A stretch of DNA of 64,000 nt from Helicobacter cappadocius (GTDB taxonomy: Bacteria; Campylobacterota; Campylobacteria; Campylobacterales; Helicobacteraceae): NCBI RefSeq assembly GCF_030688855.1, contig NZ_JAUYZK010000003.1:62001-126000 (forward strand). Reading direction: 5' to 3'. The notes under the pieces were generated by a model. The model saw only the letters and a list, made by a program, of their open reading frames with translations, did not search any database and was not told the origin of the DNA. Position 1 is the stretch's first letter. Every line of letters starts with the position of its first letter. Both the position numbers and the translations under genes were made by a program. This document shows, piece by piece, positions 56,334-64,000 of the stretch.

Positions 56334-57581
56334 TTAATAATTTTTTGCAAAAAACCCCTCAATGCCATCAGCTATACCTTTCGCTAGAAATCTTTGATAA
56401 CGCTTATCATCAATACGTCTTGCTTCTATTGGGTTTGAATTATATCCTATCTCAATCAACACAGAGGGCATAAGTGCTCCTGCAAGAACCCAAAAAGGTC
56501 CTTCTCTAACCCCTCCATCTACCACTCCTTGATAATTTTTCCTAAGTTCTTTCAAAATTCCAAATTGTATATCTATGGCAAGTTTATTAGAAGCAATGAG
56601 CCGATGAGAATTCAAAGAATTTAAAAAAGAAAATCGTGAAAAATAATTCATTACATCTACATCATCTTTGTTTTCAAGTTCTGCCACCTTTCTAGCCCGT
56701 TCACTTCTTGCAGTAGAGAGAAAATAAGTTTCTATACCTTGCGGAGAATTACTAGAGTTTTTTGTCACAGAGTTAGCATGAATAGATACAAACAAATCTG
56801 CATTTTTAGCATTAGCAAAATCTGTGCGCTCTTTGAGGTTGATATAAACATCTTTATTTCGTGTCATATAAGTGATGTAGCCTCTTTTTTTCAATTCCTG
56901 CTCTAAAAATTTTGCAACGCTCAAAACAATATTTTTTTCACAAACTTTCGTAATACCCATTGCTCCACAATCCTTTCCACCATGTCCAGGATCAATAACT
57001 ATTCTATATTTTTTTGTTTTATTTGATGGTGGAGAAACATTTTCGCGTTTAGCGGTTGAAATAGGAGTTTGATTTTTTTGTGGATGTTTTTTAGCTTCAG
57101 AAGACTGCGGGTTTGATGTTGTAGATTTTGAGGAATGAGATGTAGAAGTTTTGGTTGTCTTAGAAACCTGAGCTTGTATTTTTGGAGTTATTTTATGAGA
57201 AGGTAATGATTTTTTAGAAACCTCTGGAAGTTTATCAATCACGCTAATATATAAATGTTTTTGAACAATTCTTGTTTGATAAGAACTGTCTTTATTTGTT
57301 CTAACAACAATACGAACGATTTGTGAGTTATTTTGTGCTATAGAAATTTGAGTTTTGTTAGAGAAATTATAAACTTTCTTAGGAATAACCAAAATCGCCT
57401 TCATATCCAAAAAACTTCTAAAGTCTTTTAGAGTATGCTCCTTGATAACCAGCTTAGAAATATCTTGATCAAAAGTAATGCGGACACTACTTGTTCCAAA
57501 TGGTATAATTTGGAGTATTTTAGGCTCTGAGGCAAAGGAAAATCCCAAGAAGCACAAAATGGCAATCAGGATTCTCCACAC
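56334..57581 (-). CDS. amiA: N-acetylmuramoyl-L-alanine amidase AmiA
   Basis: Periplasmic zinc amidase that cuts the amide bond between muramic acid and the peptide stem during cell separation. The 415 residues have a signal peptide (residues 1-17, ending SFAS), an N-terminal beta-rich AMIN-like region near 20-115, a Ser/Thr/Lys-rich linker near 130-190, and an Amidase_3 domain from about 195 with VIDPGHGGKDCGAMG, FVSIHANS and the late metal-site VLIEIGYNSNPIEA near 376-389. Equivalent to HP0772, needed in H. pylori for the change to coccoid form. Four bases after the nitronate monooxygenase-like gene. Confidence 0.93.
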   Translation of the reverse strand: MWRILIAILCFLGFSFASEPKILQIIPFGTSSVRITFDQDISKLVIKEHTLKDFRSFLDMKAILVIPKKVYNFSNKTQISIAQNNSQIVRIVVRTNKDSSYQTRIVQKHLYISVIDKLPEVSKKSLPSHKITPKIQAQVSKTTKTSTSHSSKSTTSNPQSSEAKKHPQKNQTPISTAKRENVSPPSNKTKKYRIVIDPGHGGKDCGAMGITKVCEKNIVLSVAKFLEQELKKRGYITYMTRNKDVYINLKERTDFANAKNADLFVSIHANSVTKNSSNSPQGIETYFLSTARSERARKVAELENKDDVDVMNYFSRFSFLNSLNSHRLIASNKLAIDIQFGILKELRKNYQGVVDGGVREGPFWVLAGALMPSVLIEIGYNSNPIEARRIDDKRYQRFLAKGIADGIEGFFAKNY

Positions 57582-57584
57582 CCT

Positions 57585-58676
57585 CTACTCCTGTGTTAGT
57601 TCTTGTATGAGTTCTTTCACGCTTACTATCTTTTCGATACGATACCCATTAGCACCACTAAAATAAAGTCCTTCTTCCTTGTCTCCCAAATGTCCCTTAC
57701 CTAAACTATCTGCTATACAATAACCTACCGCTTTTGCCTCTACTCCGCGATGACAAGGAGACACACAATTACTAATACACTTTACCCTAGGGGCATTTCC
57801 TTCTTGAAGTCTTTGAAGAACTCCTACGTTAATAGCCCTAGCAGGGTATCCAACAGGTGATTTTACAAGCTTTATATCATCTTTTTTGATATGTGGCAAA
57901 ATATCAGCATAAGCTTTAGCATCGCATTCTATTGTCCCTAAAAACCTAGTGCCCATCTGCACCCCACTAGCACCTAATGCGATTACCTTATCAATATCAG
58001 ATCTATCCCATATTCCACCTGCTGCAATCACAGGTATTTCACCCCATTGTTTTGCTTCATTTACGATTTGAGGAACCAAATTTTCAAGCTGAAATTCCTC
58101 TTTAAAGCAATCCTCATATTTAAACCCTTGATGTCCTCCACTCAGAGGACCTTCAACTATGATAGCATCAGGAACACGTTGGTAACGCTCTTCCCATCTC
58201 TTGCACAAAATTCTAAGTGCTTTTACTGAGGAGACAATAGGCACAAGTGCAACTTCTGGAAAATTTTTTGTAAATTCAGGCATATTTGTGGGAAGTCCAG
58301 CTCCGGTAACAATAATATTTGCTCCAGCCTCACAAGCATCACGCACAACCCTTCCATACTCATTAATAGCATACAAGATATTTGCACCTAACGCATTGTT
58401 TCCACATATCTTTCTAGCATTTTTGAATATCTCATTTAAGGCATACTTCGAATAAAAATTGATTGCCTCAAAAGGCTTGGAAGAAACTATCTTTTCAACA
58501 AATTGCATTTTTTTGTAATAGCCTGTTCCAACAGCACTTATAATACCTAGTCCGCCTTCTTTAGATACATTTCCTGCCAACTCATCCCAACTAATACCAA
58601 CTCCCATACCTCCTTGAAATATAGGATATTTGATGGTATGTTTTCCAATTTTTAAAGGCTTTAGTGTCGTTTTCAT
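57585..58676 (-). CDS. Nitronate monooxygenase/FMN-binding oxidoreductase-like protein
   Basis: A 363-residue FMN-dependent TIM-barrel protein of the 2-nitropropane dioxygenase/FabK-like family. It shows PIFQGGMGVGISWDELAGNVS near 19-39, EGPLSGGHQGFKYEDC near 173-188 with the flavin-proximal His, PVIAAGGIWDRSDIDKVIALGASGVQMGTRFLG near 215-247, and a Cys cluster CISNCVSPCHRG near 302-313 that could bind a metal. The substrate is unknown. The order between amiA and tyrS equals HP0773. Confidence 0.82.
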   Translation of the reverse strand: MKTTLKPLKIGKHTIKYPIFQGGMGVGISWDELAGNVSKEGGLGIISAVGTGYYKKMQFVEKIVSSKPFEAINFYSKYALNEIFKNARKICGNNALGANILYAINEYGRVVRDACEAGANIIVTGAGLPTNMPEFTKNFPEVALVPIVSSVKALRILCKRWEERYQRVPDAIIVEGPLSGGHQGFKYEDCFKEEFQLENLVPQIVNEAKQWGEIPVIAAGGIWDRSDIDKVIALGASGVQMGTRFLGTIECDAKAYADILPHIKKDDIKLVKSPVGYPARAINVGVLQRLQEGNAPRVKCISNCVSPCHRGVEAKAVGYCIADSLGKGHLGDKEEGLYFSGANGYRIEKIVSVKELIQELTQE

Positions 58677-58692
58677 TAATCCTTTCCCTTAA

Positions 58693-59937
58693 TTATTTAA
58701 TGACTGCTTTGATAAATTTTCTCTTACCTACTTGAATAATATAATCTCCACTTTGAAGCCTATAGTTTTGATCCATAATTTTATCTTTATTTACTTTAAC
58801 TGCCCCTCCTTGAATATCACGTCTTGCTTGAGATGTTGATGATGAAAGATTTGCTAATTTTAATAACTCACAAATCCAAATATCCTTTTCAAATTCCATT
58901 TCTAAAATTTCGCTAGGCATCTCATCTTTTGCAAATACCTTATCAAATTCTTCTTTTGCATTGAGTGCAAATTCTAAACCATGGTATCTCTGGACGATTT
59001 CCAAAGCCAATACTTCTTTAGCTTTTTTTGGATGAAACACACCATCAATAACGCTATTTTTTAAACTTTGCAATTCTTTGATAGTTTTCGTGCTCAAAAG
59101 TTCATAATATTTCCACATCAGTTCATCTGAAATACTCATTATTTTAGCATACATTGAGTTAGGATTTTCTGTAACACCAATATAATTTCCCAAACTTTTG
59201 CTCATTTTATTAACCCCATCTAAGCCTTCAAGCAACGGCACAGTCAAGACCGACTGCTCTTTATTAATTCCATATGCCCTCTGGAGGGTTCTACCTACAA
59301 GAAGATTAAATTTTTGATCATTTCCTCCAAGTTCAATATCACATTTTAAAGCAACAGAATCATATCCTTGAAGAAGAGGATACATAAACTCTATGATACT
59401 AATAGGTCTGCCTTCTTTATATCGTTTTTCAAAATCATCTCTCTCTAACATTCTAGCTACAGAAAATTTAGATGTCAAATCAACTAACCCACCCACTCCT
59501 AAATCATTAATCCATTTGGAATTAAAACAAATTTCTGTGTGTTTTGGGTCAAGTATTTTAAAAACTTGCTCTTTATAGGTGAGGGCATTTTGTTGCACCT
59601 CTTCTTTGCTTAATTGTTTTCTAGTCTCGCTTTTTCCACTAGGATCGCCAATGGTAGCAGTAAAATCTCCTATCAAAAACTTCACATCTCCACCATATTT
59701 TTGGAATGTAGCTAATTTTTGAATGAGAACTGTATGTCCTAGATGAAGATCTGGAGCAGTAGGATCAAAACCCGCTTTTACAATAAACCTTTCTGAGCTT
59801 TGATTAAATCTTTCTACCAAAGAAGCAATATAATCAGCTCCGATAAATTCACTGCAACCCCTACTTATCTCGGCCATAGCCTCTTTTGTTTTATCGCTGA
59901 GTTCTGCTTTAAAATTTATCCTATGTTGCTCATCCAT
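58693..59937 (-). CDS. tyrS: Tyrosyl-tRNA synthetase
   Basis: Charges tRNA-Tyr. The 414 residues contain the class I signature LHLGHT near 64-69 and KMSKS in NKMSKSLGNYIG near 247-258, and end with an S4-type RNA-binding domain (SSSTSQARRDIQGGAVKVNKDKI from about 368). The first residues DEQHRINFKAELSDKTKEAMAEISRGC are a normal extension in Campylobacterota. It follows spoT by 9 bases. Equivalent to HP0774. Confidence 0.96.
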   Translation of the reverse strand: MDEQHRINFKAELSDKTKEAMAEISRGCSEFIGADYIASLVERFNQSSERFIVKAGFDPTAPDLHLGHTVLIQKLATFQKYGGDVKFLIGDFTATIGDPSGKSETRKQLSKEEVQQNALTYKEQVFKILDPKHTEICFNSKWINDLGVGGLVDLTSKFSVARMLERDDFEKRYKEGRPISIIEFMYPLLQGYDSVALKCDIELGGNDQKFNLLVGRTLQRAYGINKEQSVLTVPLLEGLDGVNKMSKSLGNYIGVTENPNSMYAKIMSISDELMWKYYELLSTKTIKELQSLKNSVIDGVFHPKKAKEVLALEIVQRYHGLEFALNAKEEFDKVFAKDEMPSEILEMEFEKDIWICELLKLANLSSSTSQARRDIQGGAVKVNKDKIMDQNYRLQSGDYIIQVGKRKFIKAVIK

Positions 59938-59946
59938 TATTATCCT

Positions 59947-62088
59947 CTAATTTTGATATGCGTCTTTTAAACTTGAAAATTCTATCATTTTATACTTTCT
60001 CATCAAAAAATCTCTAAACGATTTGACATCTTTCATATCTGTTTCAAACAAAATCTCACAATGTGTTAAAAACTGACTTTTATACCCCATGTAGGAAATA
60101 CCCATAACATTACAATTATTATTTGCCAAGGTCGTCAAAAAATGTGCCAAACTCCCCTTTTTATCTTCAAGGGCAACGATAATTTTAAAAGCTGTTTTCA
60201 TCTTTTTTGCCCATTGTACAAAAACCATCGGGACACCCATCTCAATCTCATCTCTAAGTTTTTCACACAACTTATGATGAACAATAGCCTTTTGTCCTGA
60301 TATTATAGCCAAAATTTCATCCCCATATTTTGGGTGACAACAATAGTCAAATAAAACTTCATTTACATTTCGATTTGTCCAAATAACAAAATTCTCTAAC
60401 TCTATCTCTTTTATTTTTAGCATATTCATCTTTATTTTGGCAAAAAAGTTTGACTGGCTATTAAAGCTTTGTTTGATTTTATTTTTGAGTTCTTGTAAAA
60501 ATCCTATGTCTTTGGTTGCCCTATGTATAGAAACATCTAACCCCTTCAGAGAAATATAACGTTCAAAAATTTTTCTATCTTTACTAAAAATTGTTGCTAG
60601 AATATTGACTGCACTTTTTTTCTCCACCTCTCGAATCTGATTTTGACGTTGAATTCTTAGATGACTCTTGGCTCTAGAGGTTTTAACCGCATCAATCCAT
60701 GTTGATTTAGGCATACTTTGGGCATCTGAAATAATCCGAACAATATCTCCACTCTTTAAAGTTTGCAAGAGTGAAGCTTTGGCATTATTAATATAGGCTT
60801 CTTTTGCATTATCCCCTAACTCACTATGAATCGCATAAGCAAAATCAAGTGCTACTGCCCCTACAGGTAAAGTATAAGTATCTCCAGCAGGAGAAAAAAC
60901 AACAATGTCTTCTTGATATAAATCATTTTTTGCAAGTTCATAAAACTCTTCAATCGTATTGTCTTGATATTGGAGATTATTGAGCCATTCTAAACTAGGA
61001 GCTATGCCTCCAGTTTTATATTTCCAATGAGCTGCAATGCCATATTGAGCACTTTTGTGCATATCAAAGGTTCGAATTTGCACCTCATAAATAGAAGATT
61101 CATCAAATATCGTAGTATGGATAGTTTGATAGCCATTTTCTTTGGGTAAAGCAATATAATCTTTAAATCTTGAAACAATAGGCTTAAAATCTAAATGCAC
61201 AACACCCAATACCTTATAGCAATCAAGAGGTTCTTTCACGATAATTCTCACTGCCAACAAATCAAGCACCTCATCAATACTCACACCCTTTCTTTGCATT
61301 TTGAGATAAATTGAATAAGGACGTTTAACTCTGCTCTCTATGCGAAAATCAGATCCAGAAAGACCATTTTTTAAAAGCATATTCGTTAATTTCTCAGTAA
61401 AATCATTGAGTTTAAGCGATAATGGTTGTTTATTTTCCTTGATATATTCTTGAATTTTTTCATATTCTTGAGGAAAAATATAATAAAAACTCCTATCTTC
61501 AAGTTCGTTTTTTATCGAAGAAACGCCAAGTCTATGCGCTATAGGAGCATATACAACTAAAGTTTCTTCAGATATGCGAATTTTCTTTTCGTGTGTCAGT
61601 GGTTCTAAAGTGAGCATATTGTGGAGTCTGTCACTGATTTTTATGACCAGTGCTCTAGGATCTTTAATGGCTGCGACAAGCATTTTTCGAAAAGATAGAG
61701 CTGTGGTGATGAGTTTTTTGCTAGAATGATTGGGATTTAATTCTTCTTTGATTTCAACAATCTTGGTGAGTGCATCGACCAAAACGGCAACATCCTGTCC
61801 AAATTCATTTTTAATAAATTCTATATCGCATAAGGTATCTTCAACTACATCGTGCAAAAGTGCAGAACAGATCATTGCCTCATCTCCGCCATAAAAAGCC
61901 ACTATACAAGAAACACAAATCGGATGAATTACATAAGCTTCACCACTCTTTCTTTTCTGGCCATCATGGTACTTGATAGCAATATCAAGTGCGTCTTGTA
62001 TTTTTGGAGTGATTTTTGTCAGATCAACGAGGGTCTTTATTGCCTCTTGTTCAGTTTTGATCTGCTTTAAGGTATCAAAAAATTCCAA
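59947..62088 (-). CDS. spoT: Bifunctional (p)ppGpp synthetase/hydrolase
   Basis: The stringent-response enzyme of Campylobacterota, both making and removing (p)ppGpp. The order is an HD hydrolase domain with HDGQKRKSGEAYVIHP near 42-57 and ALLHDVVEDT near 77-86; a nucleotidyl-transferase synthetase domain near 210-330 (KENGYQTIHTTIF); a TGS domain near 380-440 (DIVVFSPAGDTYTLPVGAVALDFAYAIH); and a C-terminal ACT domain near 640-713 (KIIVALEDKKGSLAHFLTTLA). The length of 713 residues is standard. It lies 12 bases after rpoZ, as HP0775. Confidence 0.95.
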   Translation of the reverse strand: MEFFDTLKQIKTEQEAIKTLVDLTKITPKIQDALDIAIKYHDGQKRKSGEAYVIHPICVSCIVAFYGGDEAMICSALLHDVVEDTLCDIEFIKNEFGQDVAVLVDALTKIVEIKEELNPNHSSKKLITTALSFRKMLVAAIKDPRALVIKISDRLHNMLTLEPLTHEKKIRISEETLVVYAPIAHRLGVSSIKNELEDRSFYYIFPQEYEKIQEYIKENKQPLSLKLNDFTEKLTNMLLKNGLSGSDFRIESRVKRPYSIYLKMQRKGVSIDEVLDLLAVRIIVKEPLDCYKVLGVVHLDFKPIVSRFKDYIALPKENGYQTIHTTIFDESSIYEVQIRTFDMHKSAQYGIAAHWKYKTGGIAPSLEWLNNLQYQDNTIEEFYELAKNDLYQEDIVVFSPAGDTYTLPVGAVALDFAYAIHSELGDNAKEAYINNAKASLLQTLKSGDIVRIISDAQSMPKSTWIDAVKTSRAKSHLRIQRQNQIREVEKKSAVNILATIFSKDRKIFERYISLKGLDVSIHRATKDIGFLQELKNKIKQSFNSQSNFFAKIKMNMLKIKEIELENFVIWTNRNVNEVLFDYCCHPKYGDEILAIISGQKAIVHHKLCEKLRDEIEMGVPMVFVQWAKKMKTAFKIIVALEDKKGSLAHFLTTLANNNCNVMGISYMGYKSQFLTHCEILFETDMKDVKSFRDFLMRKYKMIEFSSLKDAYQN

Positions 62089-62100
62089 TTGCTTATATGC

Positions 62101-62319
62101 CTAGGGATTTTTTTCATCAATTCTGTCGATACTTACTTTTCCTTCAGCAATCTCTTGAAGTGCAATATCTGCAAGTTTGTTTTGTTTCAAATCCATATCC
62201 ACCAAAGGTTTTGCACCTGCACACAACTGTTTTACCCTAGCAAAGACCAAATTTGAAAGCAAATATCTATCATCTCCTGTTTTTTCCAATGCTTTTGATA
62301 CAATTTCTTCTATTCTCAA
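62101..62319 (-). CDS. rpoZ: RNA polymerase omega subunit
   Basis: A 72-residue subunit that helps assemble the beta prime subunit. RIEEIVSKALEKTGDDRYLLSNLVFARVKQL is the omega signature. The start is a TTG at 62319, with AAAGGATA upstream; ATG does not occur nearby. The neighbouring spoT makes functional sense, because omega forms part of the ppGpp site on many polymerases. Equivalent to HP0776. Confidence 0.93.
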   Translation of the reverse strand: MRIEEIVSKALEKTGDDRYLLSNLVFARVKQLCAGAKPLVDMDLKQNKLADIALQEIAEGKVSIDRIDEKNP

Positions 62320-62351
62320 TTTCTATCCTTTTATTTTAATATTCAAATTCT

Positions 62352-63134
<783 letters not shown>

Positions 63135-64000
63135 TTAATATTTGATTTGTTTTAAAATGGTTTTAAGAGAATCAAAAACATATTTTATTTGATCGTGAGT
63201 AATGACATAAGGAGGCATAAAATAAATCGTATTTCCTAGAGGTCTTAACAAAATTCCAACCCTAAGTCCTGCCTCAAAAACTTCTAATCCTACTCTTCTA
63301 TTTGGAGCAAAACCCACTAAATCAAACGCGAATACCATTCCCTTATAACGCATATTAGCGACAAAATCGATTTCGCTTAGATTATTCATAGTAGCAATAA
63401 TAAATTTACTTAATTCCTTATTTTTATCAATCACATTTTCATTCTCAAAAATATCAAGAGTGGCGTTAGCACATGCACAAGCTAAAGCGTTTCCTGTATA
63501 ACTATGAGAATGTAAAAATGCCTTTTGATGCTCATAAGGAGCATAAAATTTTTGATAAATATCATCACTCATCATCACTACAGATAATGGCATATATCCT
63601 GCAGTTATACCCTTTGATAAACATAGAAAATCAGGTACAACTTCACATTGTTCATACGCAAACAAAGTTCCTGTACGACCAAAACCTACTGCAATTTCAT
63701 CAAAAATCACATAAATCCCTCTTTCTTGACACATTTGCACAGCTTTTTTGACATAAAAATTAGAATAGATGTGCATATTTCCAGCACACTGAATCAAAGG
63801 TTCTAAGATAAAAGCCGAGATGTTTTCCCCTTCCTTGTCCAAAATCTTTTCTAATTCCTTAAGTGCAAATTCAACATCTCCATCATTTTGGGGTACAGGA
63901 GCAACAACGCATTCAATGAGGATAGGACTATATGTTTTTTTATAAAGCTCCACAGCACCTACAGATAATGCCCCAATAGTCTCTCCGTGATAGGAATTAC
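63135..64000 (-). CDS. bioA: Adenosylmethionine-8-amino-7-oxononanoate aminotransferase, partial at the window edge
   Basis: Biotin-synthesis aminotransferase using SAM as amino donor. The N-terminal third lies beyond base 64000; the frame is open to the edge, and the residue at 63953 is an internal GTG codon. The visible part shows [15 protein letters not shown] at the edge, the PLP-site strand [21 protein letters not shown], the Schiff-base Lys in [13 protein letters not shown], and the late [20 protein letters not shown]. These fit BioA rather than other class III aminotransferases. It is upstream of pyrH on the same strand and may share its transcript. Confidence 0.9.
   Translation of the reverse strand, partial: NSYHGETIGALSVGAVELYKKTYSPILIECVVAPVPQNDGDVEFALKELEKILDKEGENISAFILEPLIQCAGNMHIYSNFYVKKAVQMCQERGIYVIFDEIAVGFGRTGTLFAYEQCEVVPDFLCLSKGITAGYMPLSVVMMSDDIYQKFYAPYEHQKAFLHSHSYTGNALACACANATLDIFENENVIDKNKELSKFIIATMNNLSEIDFVANMRYKGMVFAFDLVGFAPNRRVGLEVFEAGLRVGILLRPLGNTIYFMPPYVITHDQIKYVFDSLKTILKQIKY

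Overview
The window looks like a chromosomal segment of a Helicobacter species (Campylobacterota). It is AT-rich, many genes overlap or abut, and several gene blocks have the order I know from Helicobacter pylori 26695: carbonic anhydrase-kdsA-ribH-nusB with pyrF-panC nearby (HP0001-HP0006), groES-groEL plus dnaG and the HP0013-like gene (HP0010-HP0013), kdsB-HP0231-UPF0323 lipoprotein-glutathionylspermidine synthase-like (HP0230-HP0233), and amiA-nitronate monooxygenase-tyrS-spoT-rpoZ-pyrH (HP0772-HP0777). It is probably not H. pylori: GroES lacks the His/Cys-rich C-terminal domain of H. pylori HspA, and there is a complete Tad pilus locus. No rRNA, tRNA or CRISPR array was found.

Layout. 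1-650: gene remnants. 0.65-8.2 kb: uvrD, then on the minus strand an iron-responsive pair (TonB-dependent receptor with a Fur box, PepSY membrane protein), a YgiC-like ATP-grasp enzyme, a UPF0323 lipoprotein and a DsbC/G-like periplasmic protein. 8.2-20.4 kb: msrQ, kdsB, RNase Y, formate-tetrahydrofolate enzyme ygfA, ftsY, radA, and the nusB-ribH-kdsA-can operon divergent from dedA-pyrF-panC-hof. 20.5-29.1 kb: feoB, a kgtP-like transporter, dnaG with a thiouridylase-like gene, and groESL under a consensus promoter overlapped by a CIRCE-like operator.

29.1-33.8 kb is a restriction-modification island with visible decay and possible phase variation: an HsdR_N/DUF5655 protein behind an 11-G tract lying between the -35 and -10 positions, an HNH nuclease remnant, a frameshifted beta-class methyltransferase, an HNH nuclease frameshifted in an A8 tract, and an intact D12-class adenine methyltransferase. 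34.0-35.5 kb holds a cupin and a zinc alcohol dehydrogenase.

35.7-50.5 kb is the main accessory system: a 12-gene Tad (Flp) pilus operon (flp, tadV, rcpC, rcpA, tadZ, tadA, tadB, tadC, tadD, tadE-like, tadF-like, tadG-like), preceded by a site matching 16 of 19 bases of the Fur consensus. It is followed by a 1379-residue autotransporter whose passenger carries about 630 residues of predicted coiled coil. A decayed GmrSD/DUF262-type restriction gene follows (50.6-51.4 kb).

51.4-64 kb returns to core genes: lepA, two amino-acid ABC permeases without their ATPase or binding protein, mqnA, and a long minus-strand operon (bioA, pyrH, rpoZ, spoT, tyrS, nitronate monooxygenase, amiA, membrane protein). 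All functions are inferred from reading protein motifs; no database search was run.
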